This document shows positions 1-13,212 of a stretch of 64,000 nucleotides of DNA, piece by piece (the stretch's first letter is position 1; every line of letters begins with the position of its first letter). Position numbers and translations under genes: made by a program. The notes beneath the pieces are model-generated. The model was not told where the DNA came from. It did not search any database and saw only the letters and a list, made by a program, of their open reading frames with translations. The stretch is taken from positions 1,945,342 to 2,009,341 of the forward strand of contig VWZP01003839.1 in the NCBI GenBank assembly GCA_013396995.1. The letters run 5' to 3'. The DNA is from Dicaeum eximium (taxonomy: Eukaryota; Chordata; Aves; Passeriformes; Dicaeidae).

Positions 1-1689
1 TATCAATCCTTGAGCAAGGCTGTGCTTTGCATTTTCGGTTGTTTTCAGTTTAAACTTCATTTCCTGCAATCATGACCAGCACTCTCATGGGTTGTAAGTG
101 CAATACACTGCTCATGAGTCACTGGGAAAGTTTTCAGCCTGTGGTCACCGAGATCCTAGATCTGTGAACTACTTCTAAAAGGACTGTGAAAAGCCTGTTT
201 TCCACTGGGTTTACTTTGCTATTAAGGAGATTTGAGGTATGCACCTCTACTCAGATATACACCTGCAATTTGCAGGGGGGAAAAAAAACCAGTAGAGCTA
301 CCAAGAGGCCTGAACAGTACAGTCTGACAAGCCTCCAGCAGTCATGGGTCAATCAGAAGAGCTCTATATTACTACTTTAGGCACTCACGCAACTGTATTT
401 TTGCTGAAGAACCCGTCCCTGGATTTATGAAGTTCTGAGTCATTCCTCTGAAGCTTTATGAACACTTCCCTCCCATGCATCCCAAGAGACACGTTTCCTA
501 TAATTGCACTGGCACCTACTGGTGAAATCCGTCCCCCTCTGGAGTCTTGAGTCCACTCAACTCCTGCATTTCTAAAAGGCAGCAATTAAAGGCCTTTTTT
601 TGCCTTCCATTTTAATGGCTAGTTTCTCCCACATTCTTGAAAAGCCTTGTAAGGTGCAAGTAAAGTCCTGACAAATTAATCTTCTATTTTAATACTTTAT
701 TTAAAAAATATTATGACAAATGAGTAATTACAGCACAACAGCTGACATGAAAAAAAGTACAGTCACTATGATCAGAGCTCATTGTGTGATTCTGCTACCC
801 CACTGGTCTCAAACAGGCAATAAATGCCTTCAATTCTTTTGCTTAATTAAAAAAAAAAAGTAGAGTCATTACTTAAAATTATCAATGATAGGTAATCAAG
901 TAGCTGGCTGTCCACTTGTCTTGTATTTTTTTCATTTAATCAATATATGCCCGTTTTCACACAGTGGTGGCTAGCTTTCCCTGAAGGTTAAAGCCCATTT
1001 TATCCTGAGATGCTGCCTGAGAAAGCTGCCTATGGGGAGTGAATAACCCTTCTGTTTTCACACCTGATGGATAACTGATGGCCAAGACTTGCACCAGTAC
1101 AGCCCGGGAAAGGATTCTGAATTAAGTCTGAGTTTACTGAAGTGTGTAATTGCCTATACTAGAGATTAAAGCCCTTTACCTTTTGATTATTGTCTCACCT
1201 ATGAAACTCCTTTCAGCTACAATTCAGAATTGTTTTTTAGTTTAAAAAAAACCCCTGTGTAAGTGACCGGTGCAGCACTTCAAATACAAGGTCTGGCATT
1301 CAGTTATTCTTCCCTTTTGATCACGCAATCCGTGGAAAGAACAAAGTACTGCCGTCCCATGAAGCGTTTCCCAGCAGATGACTCCCACGGGCGCACAGCC
1401 GCGCGGGCACACGCCGGTGCGCGCTCTCGGCTGGAGGCGCGGAGCTGTGCGCGCACACACCCACCCAAAGCCCCGAGCGCTTATGCAGGTGTATCTCACC
1501 CGCGTGTCTCCTGATCTCCTATGCAAACGGCTGCTGCCATTGAGAGCTGAGCGCCGTGTTACTGAAGTTAATCATCGCATACTCCTCGGCTCCGATGAAT
1601 GAGCGGTGCCGGGTTAACAACTTCTCTCCAGCGCTCCCGCTGGCACCNAAAGGGGCCAGCGGGGCGTCCCGTCCCGTGCGGTCCCTTAC
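1..1689 (-). other. DACT2: DACT2 intron 1, 3' part outside window
   Basis: Sequence downstream (minus strand) of the DACT2 first-exon donor. The donor reads GTAAGG on the minus strand, with its GT at 1689-1688. I found no second DACT2 exon here: none of the minus-strand open frames resembles the serine-rich region that follows the leucine zipper in this family. The part nearest the exon (about 1380-1690) is still GC-rich. The rest is AT-rich unique-looking sequence. A single N lies at 1648. Confidence 0.75.
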
Positions 1690-2470
1690 CAGCTGCTCCT
1701 TCAGGGCGGAGAGGGTGACCTCCAGCCGGTGCTCCTTACTGTGGGCGGACAGGGGCTGCTGCTCTCCGCCCGCCGCCGGCCGCTGCGGCATGGCCAGGGC
1801 GGCCCGCACCAGCTCCCGCTGCTTCTCCCGAAGCACCTGGAGCTCCTGGAGGCCGGCAAGGGCCGCCTGCAGCCTCTCGCCCACCCGGCCGCGATCCCAG
1901 CCGCCCGGCCGCGGGGCGCCCAGCAGCATCGTCAGCGCTGGGCCGCGACACCGGCCATGGCAGGGGGGCGGCGGGGAAGATGCGGGGCGACTCCCGCCCC
2001 GGGCCGTGCCTGCGCTGAGCTCCCCCCGCCCCGCTCCGCCGCTGGCACCGGAGCGAGTGAAGCGGAGTCGTCGCGGCTCCTGCGGTTTTGGAGGAGAGGT
2101 GGGGACGGGGGAGGGAGAGAGGGAGGGCGGGAGCGGAGGGAAGCGGCTGCGGCTCCAGGCAGCGGCGGGGCCACCTCTCGGGTGGATACGCGGGGCGAGG
2201 AGCCAGTACCCAGCGCTGCCCCCGCCCCGCGCAGGGGCGGCTCCTGCCTGCCCCATCCCCATCCCTGTCCCTGCCTCTGCCCAGGGGGCTGCCCTCGGCG
2301 CCTCCTCCGCCCCAGCAGCGAACAGGGATGAGGTGCCCTCCCTCTCCCGGCAGAGACCGGGTGAGAGCCCCCGTTCCGACCGGGAGCGAGCCCCGGGGTT
2401 GCTGCGGAGACCGGAGCCGACCAGGGCGTCCTGCTGCTGCCGAGTCCAAATTAAAGTGATGCGAGGATGT
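1375..2470. promoter_or_regulatory. CpG island / DACT2 promoter and 5' UTR region
   Basis: About 1.1 kb of strongly GC- and CpG-rich DNA, sharply different from the AT-rich flanks. It covers DACT2 exon 1 and about 540 bp upstream of its start on the minus strand. Several GC boxes are visible (GGGCGG-type at about 1743 and CCCCGCCCC near 2027). No convincing TATA box was seen, as expected for a CpG-island promoter. Long open frames on both strands here are side effects of low stop-codon density. The exact transcription start cannot be placed from sequence alone. Confidence 0.8.
1690..1929 (-). CDS. DACT2: DACT2 (Dapper homolog 2), first coding exon
   Basis: An 80-codon first coding exon of Dapper antagonist of beta-catenin 2, a cytoplasmic scaffold that binds Dishevelled and modulates Wnt and TGF-beta/Nodal signalling (family knowledge). 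The start ATG is CAT at 1927-1929 on the plus strand, with A at -3. The exon ends exactly on a codon (phase 0) before a GTAAGG donor. Recognition rests on the N-terminal GGWDRGRVGERL (residues 9-20) followed by ALAGLQELQVLREKQREL and, near the exon end, TLSALKEQL. These align well with the human DACT2 N-terminus as I remember it, including the WDR start and the heptad leucines of the family's leucine-zipper region. The open frame continues upstream to 2499, but that extension is proline/arginine-rich CpG-island sequence without homology, so 1929 is preferred as the start. The remaining exons lie left of the window. DACT1 and DACT3 are less similar. Confidence 0.9.
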
Positions 2471-5007
2471 GGTGCGAAGAGCGCTCGCGGGTATAACAAC
2501 GTTTCCGTCGCAAGAACGTGGCGCTTGTAAATCTATCCCTTCTCCTCCTGGCTGGTAGTGCCTCCTGCCAGGCACAGGCACAGCACTGGCATTCATCTTT
2601 CTCTCCAGAAACCGACCCAACTGGGATCTCACTGCACTGCTATCTTGTACTGAATTGTTGATTCTCACTTTGGAAGCAGGGCAGAGTTCTGTCTTGTGAG
2701 GTCCAGATGTAGTTCATTCTGCCCCTAAAGTCATTTGAAGGGCTCAGGATGTGGTTTGAATGGGGCATGAAAACACAGTTGGTCGTGGAAATTCAAGACT
2801 GTGGTGCTGTTGCTACCAAGAAATGCCAGCATTTAAAGCTCCCCAAACAGGCAGCTGCAGCTTCTTCAGAGGTAGCCTCTTAGCAGGCAGCAAACACAGA
2901 ATGCATAATCTGTAGTGATGCAGTAGGGGACAAGAAGCCCTCATAGCAACAGTCTGATGAGCACAGTAGAGACTATGCTACAGGAGACATAATCTTTCTG
3001 CTGCCTACACAGAAATAGGAAGCGTCTGCATATCCCAAGATCACTGTGTGCCACACTCTTGATTGACATAATGTCAGGATAGGTGTATTATTCTCCATGA
3101 AGCAGAGATCACATGCAAAGCCCATCTGTCCGTGGTTATCCTCCAATTGGTGGCATATCTTTAAAAGCTAGCACCTCTAATTTGAATGTTCCTTGTCTTT
3201 GTGCTGAGACAGGAGTTGAGTGAGTGGGAACCAGTTGCTCTGACGTCTGTTTGTCAAGTAGTCTCTTCTCAACACCACGTCTGGGTGGCTGTGTCCACCG
3301 CTGAGACTGCAGCCAGCTTATCTTTTCCTGTACCAGTCTCCAGCTTTAGGAGTGTTAGAAGTACTAGAGCAATGCCAAATCCACCTTCTGTTGGGGGCAG
3401 AGGGGCAAATTATTGTGTTTGTTCACAGTCCTGTGCAACAGACTTGATGGTCTCAGTAAGACCCAAGCCTTGCTTTCATCATGTCGCTTTCAGCAGTTTC
3501 CTGTGACTTAAAGATTTGAGAACAATATTTACATTGCAAAGCTGAGCTTGTCAGAAGGGATCCTGAGAGGTCCTACTCTGGCAAATTGTGTAGGAATATT
3601 CACAAATGTCTCCAGCTGCAGATGGAACAAGAATGACTGGTGGTCATACAGTGCTTAGTTAAAGTGTGTATGTGGTATGACTTGTATGACATCATCTTAG
3701 TCGTGTTTTTTATTGTTGTTGTTGTTGTGGTTTGGTTTTTTTTCTCTGTAATGAATACCTTTGCTTTTTTTCCTTACCCATTCTTCTCGTGGGGCTCACC
3801 TATGCAGAAAAATGCCTCAGTGCCATGATGACTGAACTATTCATCTACAAGGTGTAAAGAAAAACTGAGTTCAACACTGAGATGCTCTTGAAGGTGCTGA
3901 AAAATGACATAATGAAATTCTGCCACCTCTCAGATGGAGGGGGGCAAAGAACCAAACAACCATCACTGCATGGCATGTGGCAAGAATTTTGCAAACTGCA
4001 TTGCAGGTATGAGGAGTGAAGCATTTTTGTAAATCACTTTGGCTTGGCACTTGTTAAAACAGACATACAGCACAGTTCCTTATTTTATTCAAACTGTGTT
4101 CTAACATGACCAAAAACGAGTCACCGACACAACTACCATTTAGTATATACTTGCAAGGAGAACTAGATATTATAAGGTCATACATTTTTCTTTCTTTTCC
4201 TTCTTTCCCTTGTAAGGAACTGTTATCCCTTTCTCTTTGTTCTTCCTCTTCTTTCATCTTTTTATCTTTTCATACATGAAATCCCAAATGGGTTATATCA
4301 CAGCAGTATCTTTATTCTAATCAGATTCCTTATTATCCCCTCTGTTATACTGATTACTTTCTTTCATAGAACCCTTATGATTTCACTTAATCTTTTCAGA
4401 ATACTCAACAAATACCTTGTGCTATCTGATTTCTGGGGGAAAGCATAAAAGGTGTGAATCGCCCGCAGTTTTAAAACCATGTGATTATGTGAAGGAAGGA
4501 TAGTGGTAAAAGTGGAAGTTTCATAGCGGGGACTTAGAACATTTCTGGTATTCTTAATTACTTACAGAGAAGAATTTTCAATATTGATACTCTGTAAAGT
4601 TTCAGTAGACTTCAAGAATTACTTGATAAAGGTTAGCAGTCTATATGTAACACCTTATTTTGCTGCCTGGCTTTAGTATACTGAATCCAAATGCTTATCT
4701 GCTGCTTGCACTTTTTCAGGAACCAAAGCGTTTCACTTTTCATTCACATTACTTTAATTCCATTGATTTCAGAAACATTGCTCTTGATTGATGTAAGACT
4801 TGGAATAAAATTTCTGTTTTCCACCTACAGATCCTCAGGTAAAGAAATTTGATGAAAAAAGCTGTAGTGAAGGAATGATATGGTTGCAAAATCAGACACC
4901 AAAGCAGTAGGAGGTAAAGCTATTTGTCTACATAACCTAATTTAAGTTCTGATTCATATGATATTATTATACAGTGTTGTTCCATGGGTCTATTCCTCAA
5001 TAAGTGT

Positions 5008-5045
5008 ATGAAAGATGAAAGATGAAAGAATGAAAGAATGAAAGA
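5008..5045. repeat. (ATGAAAG)n short tandem repeat
   Basis: Five imperfect heptamers or octamers of the type ATGAAAG(A) in a row. Simple low-complexity repeat. Confidence 0.7.
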
Positions 5046-5180
5046 TACTGCTCAATGTTCTCTGTCCTCATGCTCCAACCTATGCCTTATTTACTGCAGA
5101 TCATTTAAGCTGTGCTTTGCAAATAGAATTTCTTGTGTTTTAAAACTATACGTAGCATTCTAGCTATTAAGTGCCTTACA

Positions 5181-5201
5181 GAATGAATGAATGAATGAAT
5201 G
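5181..5201. repeat. (GAAT)5 microsatellite
   Basis: Five perfect copies of GAAT. Confidence 0.85.
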
Positions 5202-8200
5202 GTGTCTTTACAACATCCCAAAAGGTATAAAGCTGCTTTTGTTTAAGAAGGGAAGACCTGAGGCACTAAGTTTCATTATAGAAATGCTCATTCATTTTGG
5301 GTGCCCACTGGAGATGCCTTTGGCCTTCTTTTTCATCATACTTAGTGTTATACAGTTAACATATATCAATCTTATTGTTCCAAATAGAGTTTCCTTTAAC
5401 TTTTTTTCCAGTTCTGAGCACTCAGCACTTTGGTAAATTGAATACTGGGCATTCTAATTTGAATCCCTCGAAAAATGAGAAATACTATCAGTGCACTTCA
5501 TATGGAGACAGCTTGGGTGTGCCTGCACCTGTGGTAGAGGCATGCCCTCAGAGCCTTATAAACTACCAGAAAGGAGGCAGGTGTTATTTACCCTCTTTGG
5601 CAGATGGAGATGTACAAAGAGGTTAACCCTTGTACACATGATCAAACAGGAAATCTATGGTAGGAATTAAAATTGAAGCCAGATAATTCATGTGACCACA
5701 GACATTACTTATTCCCTGTGTTGTGGATGCATATTAGCCAGTTTGTGTGTGACTAATGTTAGGGAAAGGACAATATTTATTGACCTCCAGATGTGTTTAA
5801 AAGAAAAGCAGTTGAATGTTTGCTTTGGGTGAAGTCCAAAGTACACAAAATACTTTGGTGTACCACACAACTTCAAGAGCTAAATTGCAGTTTGCTTCCC
5901 ACATTTGCTTATGTTTTGCTGTGAAAAATAATTCAGAGGGTGTTTTCAGTAACATTTCCTTATGCAGGGATATAAATTCTCCCTCCATATGCTTCATTCC
6001 TTGTATTTCAGTTGTGTTTTCAGACTGTATTGACATGGTCATGTGCGACAGGAGCTGAGGACGAATCTATTTGTTTAGGACTGTTTCTTGACATGACAGA
6101 AACTGAGTGCATGCACCAGCACCCTAACTTTGCTAGCCAGCCTCTCTGTCCTCTTGTTGTCCTGTTGTTCTACTGTACTAGACTTTTGCCATTGATCCTA
6201 TGAGGGATCACACCCCCCTGCTTAAGGGGGTCTTCTGAGCTGTTGACATCTGGTGGATATTTAGAAGGTTAGTTGGAGGATGCAGAACAGTCACATGTGG
6301 ATTGAGCCAAGCCTAACACAACCCATTATCTTTGTCAAGATAAGGCAAAGTGCATTTTTTGTACCTGTCACTCTTGTTCATTGTATGCCCAAGACATGTA
6401 CCGAGCATATCCTTTTATGTAAAAAGACTGAGGCACTGCTTAGCAGTGTAGGGTTCTGTTAAAATGTGGGTTGGAGCCTTCTGCCAGTTTTTGGAAATGT
6501 TAAATTCGATCATTAAGAATATCCTGAAAGTGTAGTAAACCCTTATGTTGCATACACACAGTAGAGTTACTTCTGTGCCTGAGAATACATCATAGTGTGT
6601 GTCCCTCTGTGAGGTGACTCTGAGTAAATTGCCATCATTCAGGCATTTTGTCTAATTAGCAGAACAGCTGCCTTTGAAAACATTCTTCTTAAGGTCTGAT
6701 GTCTTGAGGATTATTTAATTAGAGAGAAGCAAATCACTGGTGTAAACAGCTCTTTGTTGAATTCAGAGGATTTCTTTTTAATTGAAAAAGATGCCTTTTT
6801 GAACTATAGTTTACATGGTAGCAGATAGGGAAAAGGAAGTGAGGGTGCAGCTCTTACAGATACGGCTTCTACGACAAAACCAGATTTGAGTTGATGGAAA
6901 TCTTTAGAAGGAGGAATCTTCTAAAAACACGAGTAAAATCCTGTCTTCAGCTACAAGGGATTAAGAGATGTCCATCTGGTTTTGTGCTTATTTCTGTTTA
7001 TTTTTCAGGGGTTGCAGATTGATTCTCTTGTGACGCTCCCAGCAAAGTGGTGGGGGTTGCAGGGAAAGGAGGAGGGAGGAGGCATTGCTAAGGACTGTCA
7101 CAAGCTTAGCATGAAAGTGCTTATTCTTGTCTGTCTTCAGTTTATTCCCTCCAACTGAAATCTTTGTAGCTAAAAGTAGCTATTTTGGACCACGTAAAAA
7201 ATTGCGCTTATCCATAAATTGGTGGATAGATAGGCAAACTGGGGAGGTACGCAAGCAAGTGTTGAACAGATGGGGTCCTCAAGAAGCACAGAATATGCAG
7301 GAGAATGGAAGGAACCAGGCAGGCAGAAAGAGTGGCACACTCAGAATGAGTCTGGGGACAGAAGTCCAAGGGTTAAGCCAGAAAACAGGGTCAAGGGTAT
7401 CAGTTATTTAGAAAGAAAGGGGGATGTGGAAGCCTAATGGAAAATGGGAATAAAAAAATTAATACAATTTGGTGTTATTGTAAAGACTTGACATCCTAAT
7501 TAGCAGGGAAAAAGGTGAAGCACTAGGAAATCATTTTAATTGTGAAAGATCAAAGTTTACAATAGATCATAACTGGAGGTGTCTGGGGGGCACATGGGCT
7601 GGGTATGGGGCCAGTGCTCAGAGAGTTGCTGCACCTCCACGTGTTCAGGGACACAAAGGTGGTGTAAGACTCTTTGGAAATAAAGGAAACTTTTAATTTC
7701 AGTGTCTCTAAGAAATGAGATGCCAAATTTGAATGGTGGGTGGTTCTGCCATGTGATAGAAGAGTTTTAAAGGGAGGAGCTGGACCAGAAGGCTGTCCCA
7801 CAGAGGAACTATCAATAACTTGCTGCCAAGAGGCACAACAGTCCTTCCTGATCGCTTCAAAACCCCTTCTCAGTTTTGAAGGATGAGCCAGGCTGGCTGC
7901 TTGGGCTGGGGTTCAGGCAAAGAGGAAATGGAGGCGTGACCATGCTGATGCCCTTGTAGCCTTGGCTACAACTCTCCTCTGAGGTGGCTTGTACCCTTGC
8001 ACTGGATTGTGCTCACTTGGTGCTGATTGTCCTTTTTCACGTCAGCTCCTGCTAAAAACAGTTTGCAGGTGAGTGCTTGCCACAAATCAGGCACACAAAG
8101 CCAGGACACAGTCTGCCTCCTGATGTTATGTCAGAAGCCAAGGCGAATAATGATTGTTTCCCCACGTTGAGTGATACCTTCTTTAACACCTGTGGGTCTC

Positions 8201-9219
8201 ACTCATTGGCATACTGAGGAAAATTCAGAACTGCCTACTATCAATCCTGATACTAGTACCTAATTTTCTCTCACAGCCCCTCCTCTCTCCATGTTCTTCC
8301 CACCAACTGCAGCTTGCATTTTTTCCCCCAGAAAACTTCACTTTCTTCCAGTCCTCCTGATTTCCTGTTGGCTTTGCAGCAATATTTTTCTGCCGTCATT
8401 ATAATTCATAATGCTTAGCAAGTTCGCATCATGCGGAGATTTAATTATAATCTTGTTTAAAACTCTCTTCTTGATTGTTAATATTAAATGTGAATTCCAT
8501 CAGTGTTGCAGCAGAGTGGCAGACCCTCCTCCCAGTTTGGTTCTTGTTCTTCATTATTGCTTTTCTTTTACTTCATTCTCTTCAACACGTTTTCAATATA
8601 GCTGATCGTGTTTGCATATCCAAGCAGCCACTTTTTGTGTTTGTTTGCCAGGTTAAACCAAGTGATTTGTAATCCTTCATTCCAGGGTCTGCTCTCATTC
8701 TTACATATGCAGTTTATTTTTACTTGTGGCCTTTTCTGCTATTATTGGACATATTTTTGGATTGCACAGCTGACTTCTAAAAATATTTTGAATCACAGTA
8801 CTGTTTGATTGATTTAACCATTTATAATTTTAATTTTCCTCTAGTGCAAGGGATCACAATTTTCTTCTTTCACTTGCCTAGCATTAGGAAGAAATGAATC
8901 CTTCAAAGCCCTAGTTACACCAATTAGATAATTGTTGTTTCATTGCTTTTTTTTTACACTGTACATTTCACATCAGATTCTTAACCAGCATTTATATGTG
9001 GATTTTCATCATTCTTTGTGTGTAATACTCTCTGATATTTCTGTTTTCAAAATTCCATACTTCTCTGAAAAATAAAGCAAATCCTGGTGTGTGTGAGATC
9101 TGAGTCTACTTCTTCAAAAACAGAGTGTGTTTTCAACAGAAACAGTTACATGCCAGCATGCAGTTCCAGAGTATAAAGTATAAATCCTGCTCTACTGCAG
9201 TATTCCACTGATCAACTCT

Positions 9220-9294
9220 AAGGCCTTATAAGGGCATTATCCTTACAGTGCCCTTTATAAAAGGCCTTATAAAGTGCCCCTATAGGGCATTATA
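9220..9294. repeat. Compound inverted/direct repeat cluster
   Basis: The left arm AAGGCCTTATAAGGGCA (9220-9236) faces the near-complementary arm TGCCCTTTATAAAAGGCCTT (9249-9268). Part of the left arm is repeated directly at 9261-9272, and a small palindrome TGCCCCTATAGGGCA follows at 9275-9289. Together they could fold into nested hairpins. No coding context. Confidence 0.7.
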
Positions 9295-12179
9295 TTTTTT
9301 CCTGGACAGATGTAACTTAAAGTTTAGTTAGTGCAAAAAACCCCTGAAGAGTCTTTCTGCAATGAGAACAAAACACAATGCCAGGAAAAAAAGAGGAAGA
9401 AAAAAGGGTCCTTTCATGGCACTGTAACAAACTTAGTTAAGGATGGCAAAAGTTTTCAGGACATAAGGTTAGAGGGCCCCAAGGCACCTATTCAGCAAGA
9501 TGTGTAAACACTCACCTAACTCTAAATAGGTGAGTTGTCCCACTGAAGTCAAAATCACTATTTCTATGCTTCAACTTTGACACGGGCTTTAATAGCTCGC
9601 TAAAGTGAAGCCTAAAGACCCACTAATTTTAATCTTGCCAGATATACCTCTAATTTCTGGGTCAACAGTGCATTGAGAACTAAACATCTTCTCATAAAAA
9701 GAGTTAGCTTAGGGATATCCAGGACAAAAAAGAAAAAAAGATGAATTCTTCTTATGTTTTTACAGCATGCTGATTTAGCTAGTGTTTGTCTTTATTTGCA
9801 TTGGAGATCTGTGCAGGTAGTGAGGGTTAGACTGCAATGCAGAGGATGGCATGGTAATGTACTTTTATTGACTAACAGGCATTGAATGCATTCAGATACT
9901 GCACCCTTAACTTCCTGGATGCTCACAGACATGCTCCTTTTGCATTCTTTCACTAAAAGCACTAAAATGCAAGCCAAAAACATGAGGGCTTGCAAGGACT
10001 GTGATTTTATTGGGCATCCTTTAAAATGCATTCTCTTTTCTAGGAAAGATAAAATGAGGCTGATCCACTTTGACCACTGACCAAATGATTAGGGGGAATA
10101 TTTTTATGAGCTTTGTGAGCTAAGAATATTTTTATGATGGTGTATAAAAATCACACAGCGCTGTGGTGACTGGAAATGTTTTTACTCAAATGACTTGTTT
10201 TAGGAAGTACAGATGTGCATTTCCCCACAAAAGCACATTGGTGTCAGCAACATCTGAGATGGGAGAAGAAACCTTATCCAATTCTTGTTTTATTCTGTAA
10301 TGCTAAATCTTTTTCCTTTCACTTTGATAGATGTATATGAAAACCCATGTACTGAATCCTGTGTTTCTGTCATAGCTTTGCTCCTGTTTATAAGAAGGAG
10401 CAGATATATCCAAAACATGCCTTGAGAGTGTGCTTTCCTGCTGAGTCTACCCTGAAAAAATTATTCACAGAGCTACAGTTATGTCTCCATTTCCTAGAGC
10501 TGGGGCCTATCTTGGCCCCATAGCTAGGTCATCAAGAAAACCATAGCAGAGATTGCTTCAGCATTATAAATTGGCAAAATTTACTGGTGTACACCACAAC
10601 ACTGTATTGCTAAATGCATCTGTGGAGCAATGTGCTATCAAACTTCTCTCATCATTAAAGTCTCTGCTTCATTTTGTCATGCCTAAAAAGAGCAATGGCA
10701 AATTGAAATAGTGATATTTATTTCCTTTTCATTTCCTTCTGTCCTGTAAAGGTTAACTAAGCTAGCTACTGAATAAAACTGAATTACTTTACAATGATTC
10801 TTTGCTCTTAGGCATATTGCAGAAGAGCTGTGCTGGCAGGAAAATGGTCCTTATTTTCTGAGACTATATTTTCACCATGTTATGCAACACCAGCAGGTTT
10901 GCAAAATTCCAGTTGCATATCAGTACCGACAGTTAATATTTTCCATGCTTTTCCATTTGCACGTTGGGTCTGCTGAATTCATCATCGCCTTTGCAGCAGG
11001 GTGGTGACAGGGCAGTTACAAGTCATTAGCGAGCTGTGGAAAAACAAATGGAAAACGTATAAGCATGCTGAGACGCTGACTGTGTGCTCAGCAATGGGAT
11101 GGGCTAAAGCACATATTGCACATTCCAGGATGGAGAAGATGAATGGGAGATGCATAGCTGGTCTCTAATTCCTCAGCCACTGAGGCTGTGGAGTTCGTGC
11201 TTTGTTTAACATTACTGTTCACATTTTTTTTAAAATGTGAATAGGTTGTGAACAAACATGCAAACACACATATACATTAACTACGGCCTGCCTTTGCCAT
11301 GTCACCATCTTTAAAACTTACTCCCCTTCAGAAAATTTGTCAGATGCCTATGAAGATTCCTTGGTTACATTCTTAATTGTATTTTTTTATTAGACTACTT
11401 TGATTGCAAGTATGTTGCCATGTGAACATCTAGGAAAGACAGGGACCAGGAAATTGTAACTAGAATTTTTTTTATCAAATACTGGGTTCTTAAAATCACT
11501 GTAAATATTATAAATTAATATACGCATCCCATGCCCAATAATCCTGAATCATAATTTGATTGCAAAAAAACATATAACAGTGTTAACTGAGCATGAGAGG
11601 TTTTGGTATTGTGCAAAATATATACTACTATGTTCTCTACATGCTACCATGTGTAACATCTTATCCCCCGCCACAGGAAACTCACATGGCCTCATTCTTT
11701 TTCCATATGTTTTTCTGATGTAAGAATGTGAACATATACAAGGCCTCTCTTACTTGTCTTGCTGGTTTTTTTTTGGCCGTAGTGATACAAAGGCTGCTCT
11801 CTTCCCACCTGTGTCAGCTATAAAATAAGCATCTTGAGTCTCACCTCCTGCTGAATATTCTAATACTCACCCTCAGAGGGTATTGTGCTGAGTTTACTTC
11901 AATGGACAGGAGTAGAGGATCTTATGGAATTGACAGTGGCCTATGTCAAGAGTGTGCTGGGTTAAAGCTGCATCAAGGCTGAGACAGCAGAGAAATTCTC
12001 TGATTCCTGGAAAAGCACAAGCTATACTAGAATGTACTTCAGTTACAGCACTACTAGAAAATTTCACATGGCAATGACTCTTTACTCCCTGCATAGAAAT
12101 GATCTGTCCACTCAAGTTATTGGGACAGATCCACTTTAAGCATACCTGAATCCAGTGTGAAAAATTAAGTTTGGTCTGA

Positions 12180-13212
12180 GCCTGACCTACAGCATGTAAA
12201 ACAGCCTCCTTGTGTGGAGGTTTTACCCTGTGGGTGCCAGATGCCCACCAAAGCTTCTCTCTGCTTCTCAGATGGACAGGGGAGAAAAAATATAATGGAA
12301 GACTTCTGAGTTGGAATAAGGACAGGGAGAGATCTCTCACGACTTACTGTCAAAACAGCCTTGATTTGAGGAAATAAGTTTATTACCAATCAAAATCAGA
12401 TCAGGATAATCAGAAGTATGACAAATCTTAAAAATACCTTCCCTCCAACCCCGCTCTTTCCCAGGCTTAGCTTTATTCCTGATTCTCTGTCTCGTCTCCT
12501 CCAGCAGCTCAGGGAGATGGGAATGGGAGTTACAGTCAGTTCATTACATATTGGTTCTGCCACCGCTTCCTCCTCAGGAAGAAGCATCTCTCCCCTGCTT
12601 CAGTGTGGGGTGTCTCATGTGGAAGACAGACCTCTATGAATGTCTCCAAAGTATGTCCTTCCCACGGGCTGCAGTGCTTCACAAACTGCTTCAGTGTGGG
12701 TCTCTTTATAAAGGATGCAGTCCTTCAGACATAGGCTCCTCCAGCATGGGCCCTCATGGTGTCACAAGTCCTACCAGGACCCTGCACCATTGTGGGATTC
12801 CCACTGGGTCACAGCCTTCTTTTGGGCTCCTCCATATCTGCTGGACCTCCATGGGCAGCAGGGGCACAGCTGCCTCATTGAGGTCTGCACCATGGAAGGA
12901 TGAGGATCTCTGCTCCTATGCCTCAAGCACCTCCTCTCCCTCCTTCGGCACTGACTTTGGTGTCTGCAGAGTTGTTTCACCTATTTTCACTACTCTCTTC
13001 TCTGGCTGAAGATTCAGTTTTTCCCCTCTTCTTAAATATGTTCCTACAGAGGCGTTAATTACCAGTTCTGATTATCTCAGCCTTGGGCAGCAGTGCAGCT
13101 GTCTTGGATCCGGTTGGCATTGCCTATGTCAGATATAGGGGAAGATTGAATCTTCTCAGAGAGCCACTCTCCCCAGCCTCCAAAATCTTGCCATGTACAT
13201 CTGATACACCTG
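12180..13212. mobile_element. Solitary endogenous-retrovirus LTR (passerine type)
   Basis: About 1 kb resembling a long passerine ERV LTR family as I remember it. Landmarks: a segment rich in short near-repeats with a core of the kind CTCCAGCATGGG (about 12610-12900), a pyrimidine-rich stretch ending in CTCTTCTCTGGCTG (about 12990-13008), CCCCTCTTCTTAAATATGTT near 13025, and a distal part with CAAAATCTTGCCATGTACA. The left boundary is uncertain (12100-12200), and internal retroviral genes are absent. Orientation and family name need a repeat-library search. Plus- and minus-strand open frames here are incidental. Confidence 0.6.

Larger units (their letters stand above)
2500..12179. other. Gene-free intergenic region upstream of DACT2
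   Basis: Nearly 10 kb without any exon I can support. Open frames are short, lack splice-bounded homology and overlap on both strands. It contains small simple repeats (near 3711, 5008 and 5181) and the inverted-repeat cluster at 9220. It may hold DACT2 regulatory elements, but none can be named from sequence alone. Confidence 0.6.

Noticed and set aside
1930..2499. Long open frames on both strands of the CpG island, including a 5' extension of the DACT2 frame
   Set aside because: They are proline/arginine/glycine-rich, overlap on opposite strands and have no homology. Low stop frequency in GC-rich DNA explains them.
12551..13009. 152-codon plus-strand open frame
   Set aside because: Lies inside a solitary LTR with internal near-repeats, and no viral or cellular protein similarity was seen.
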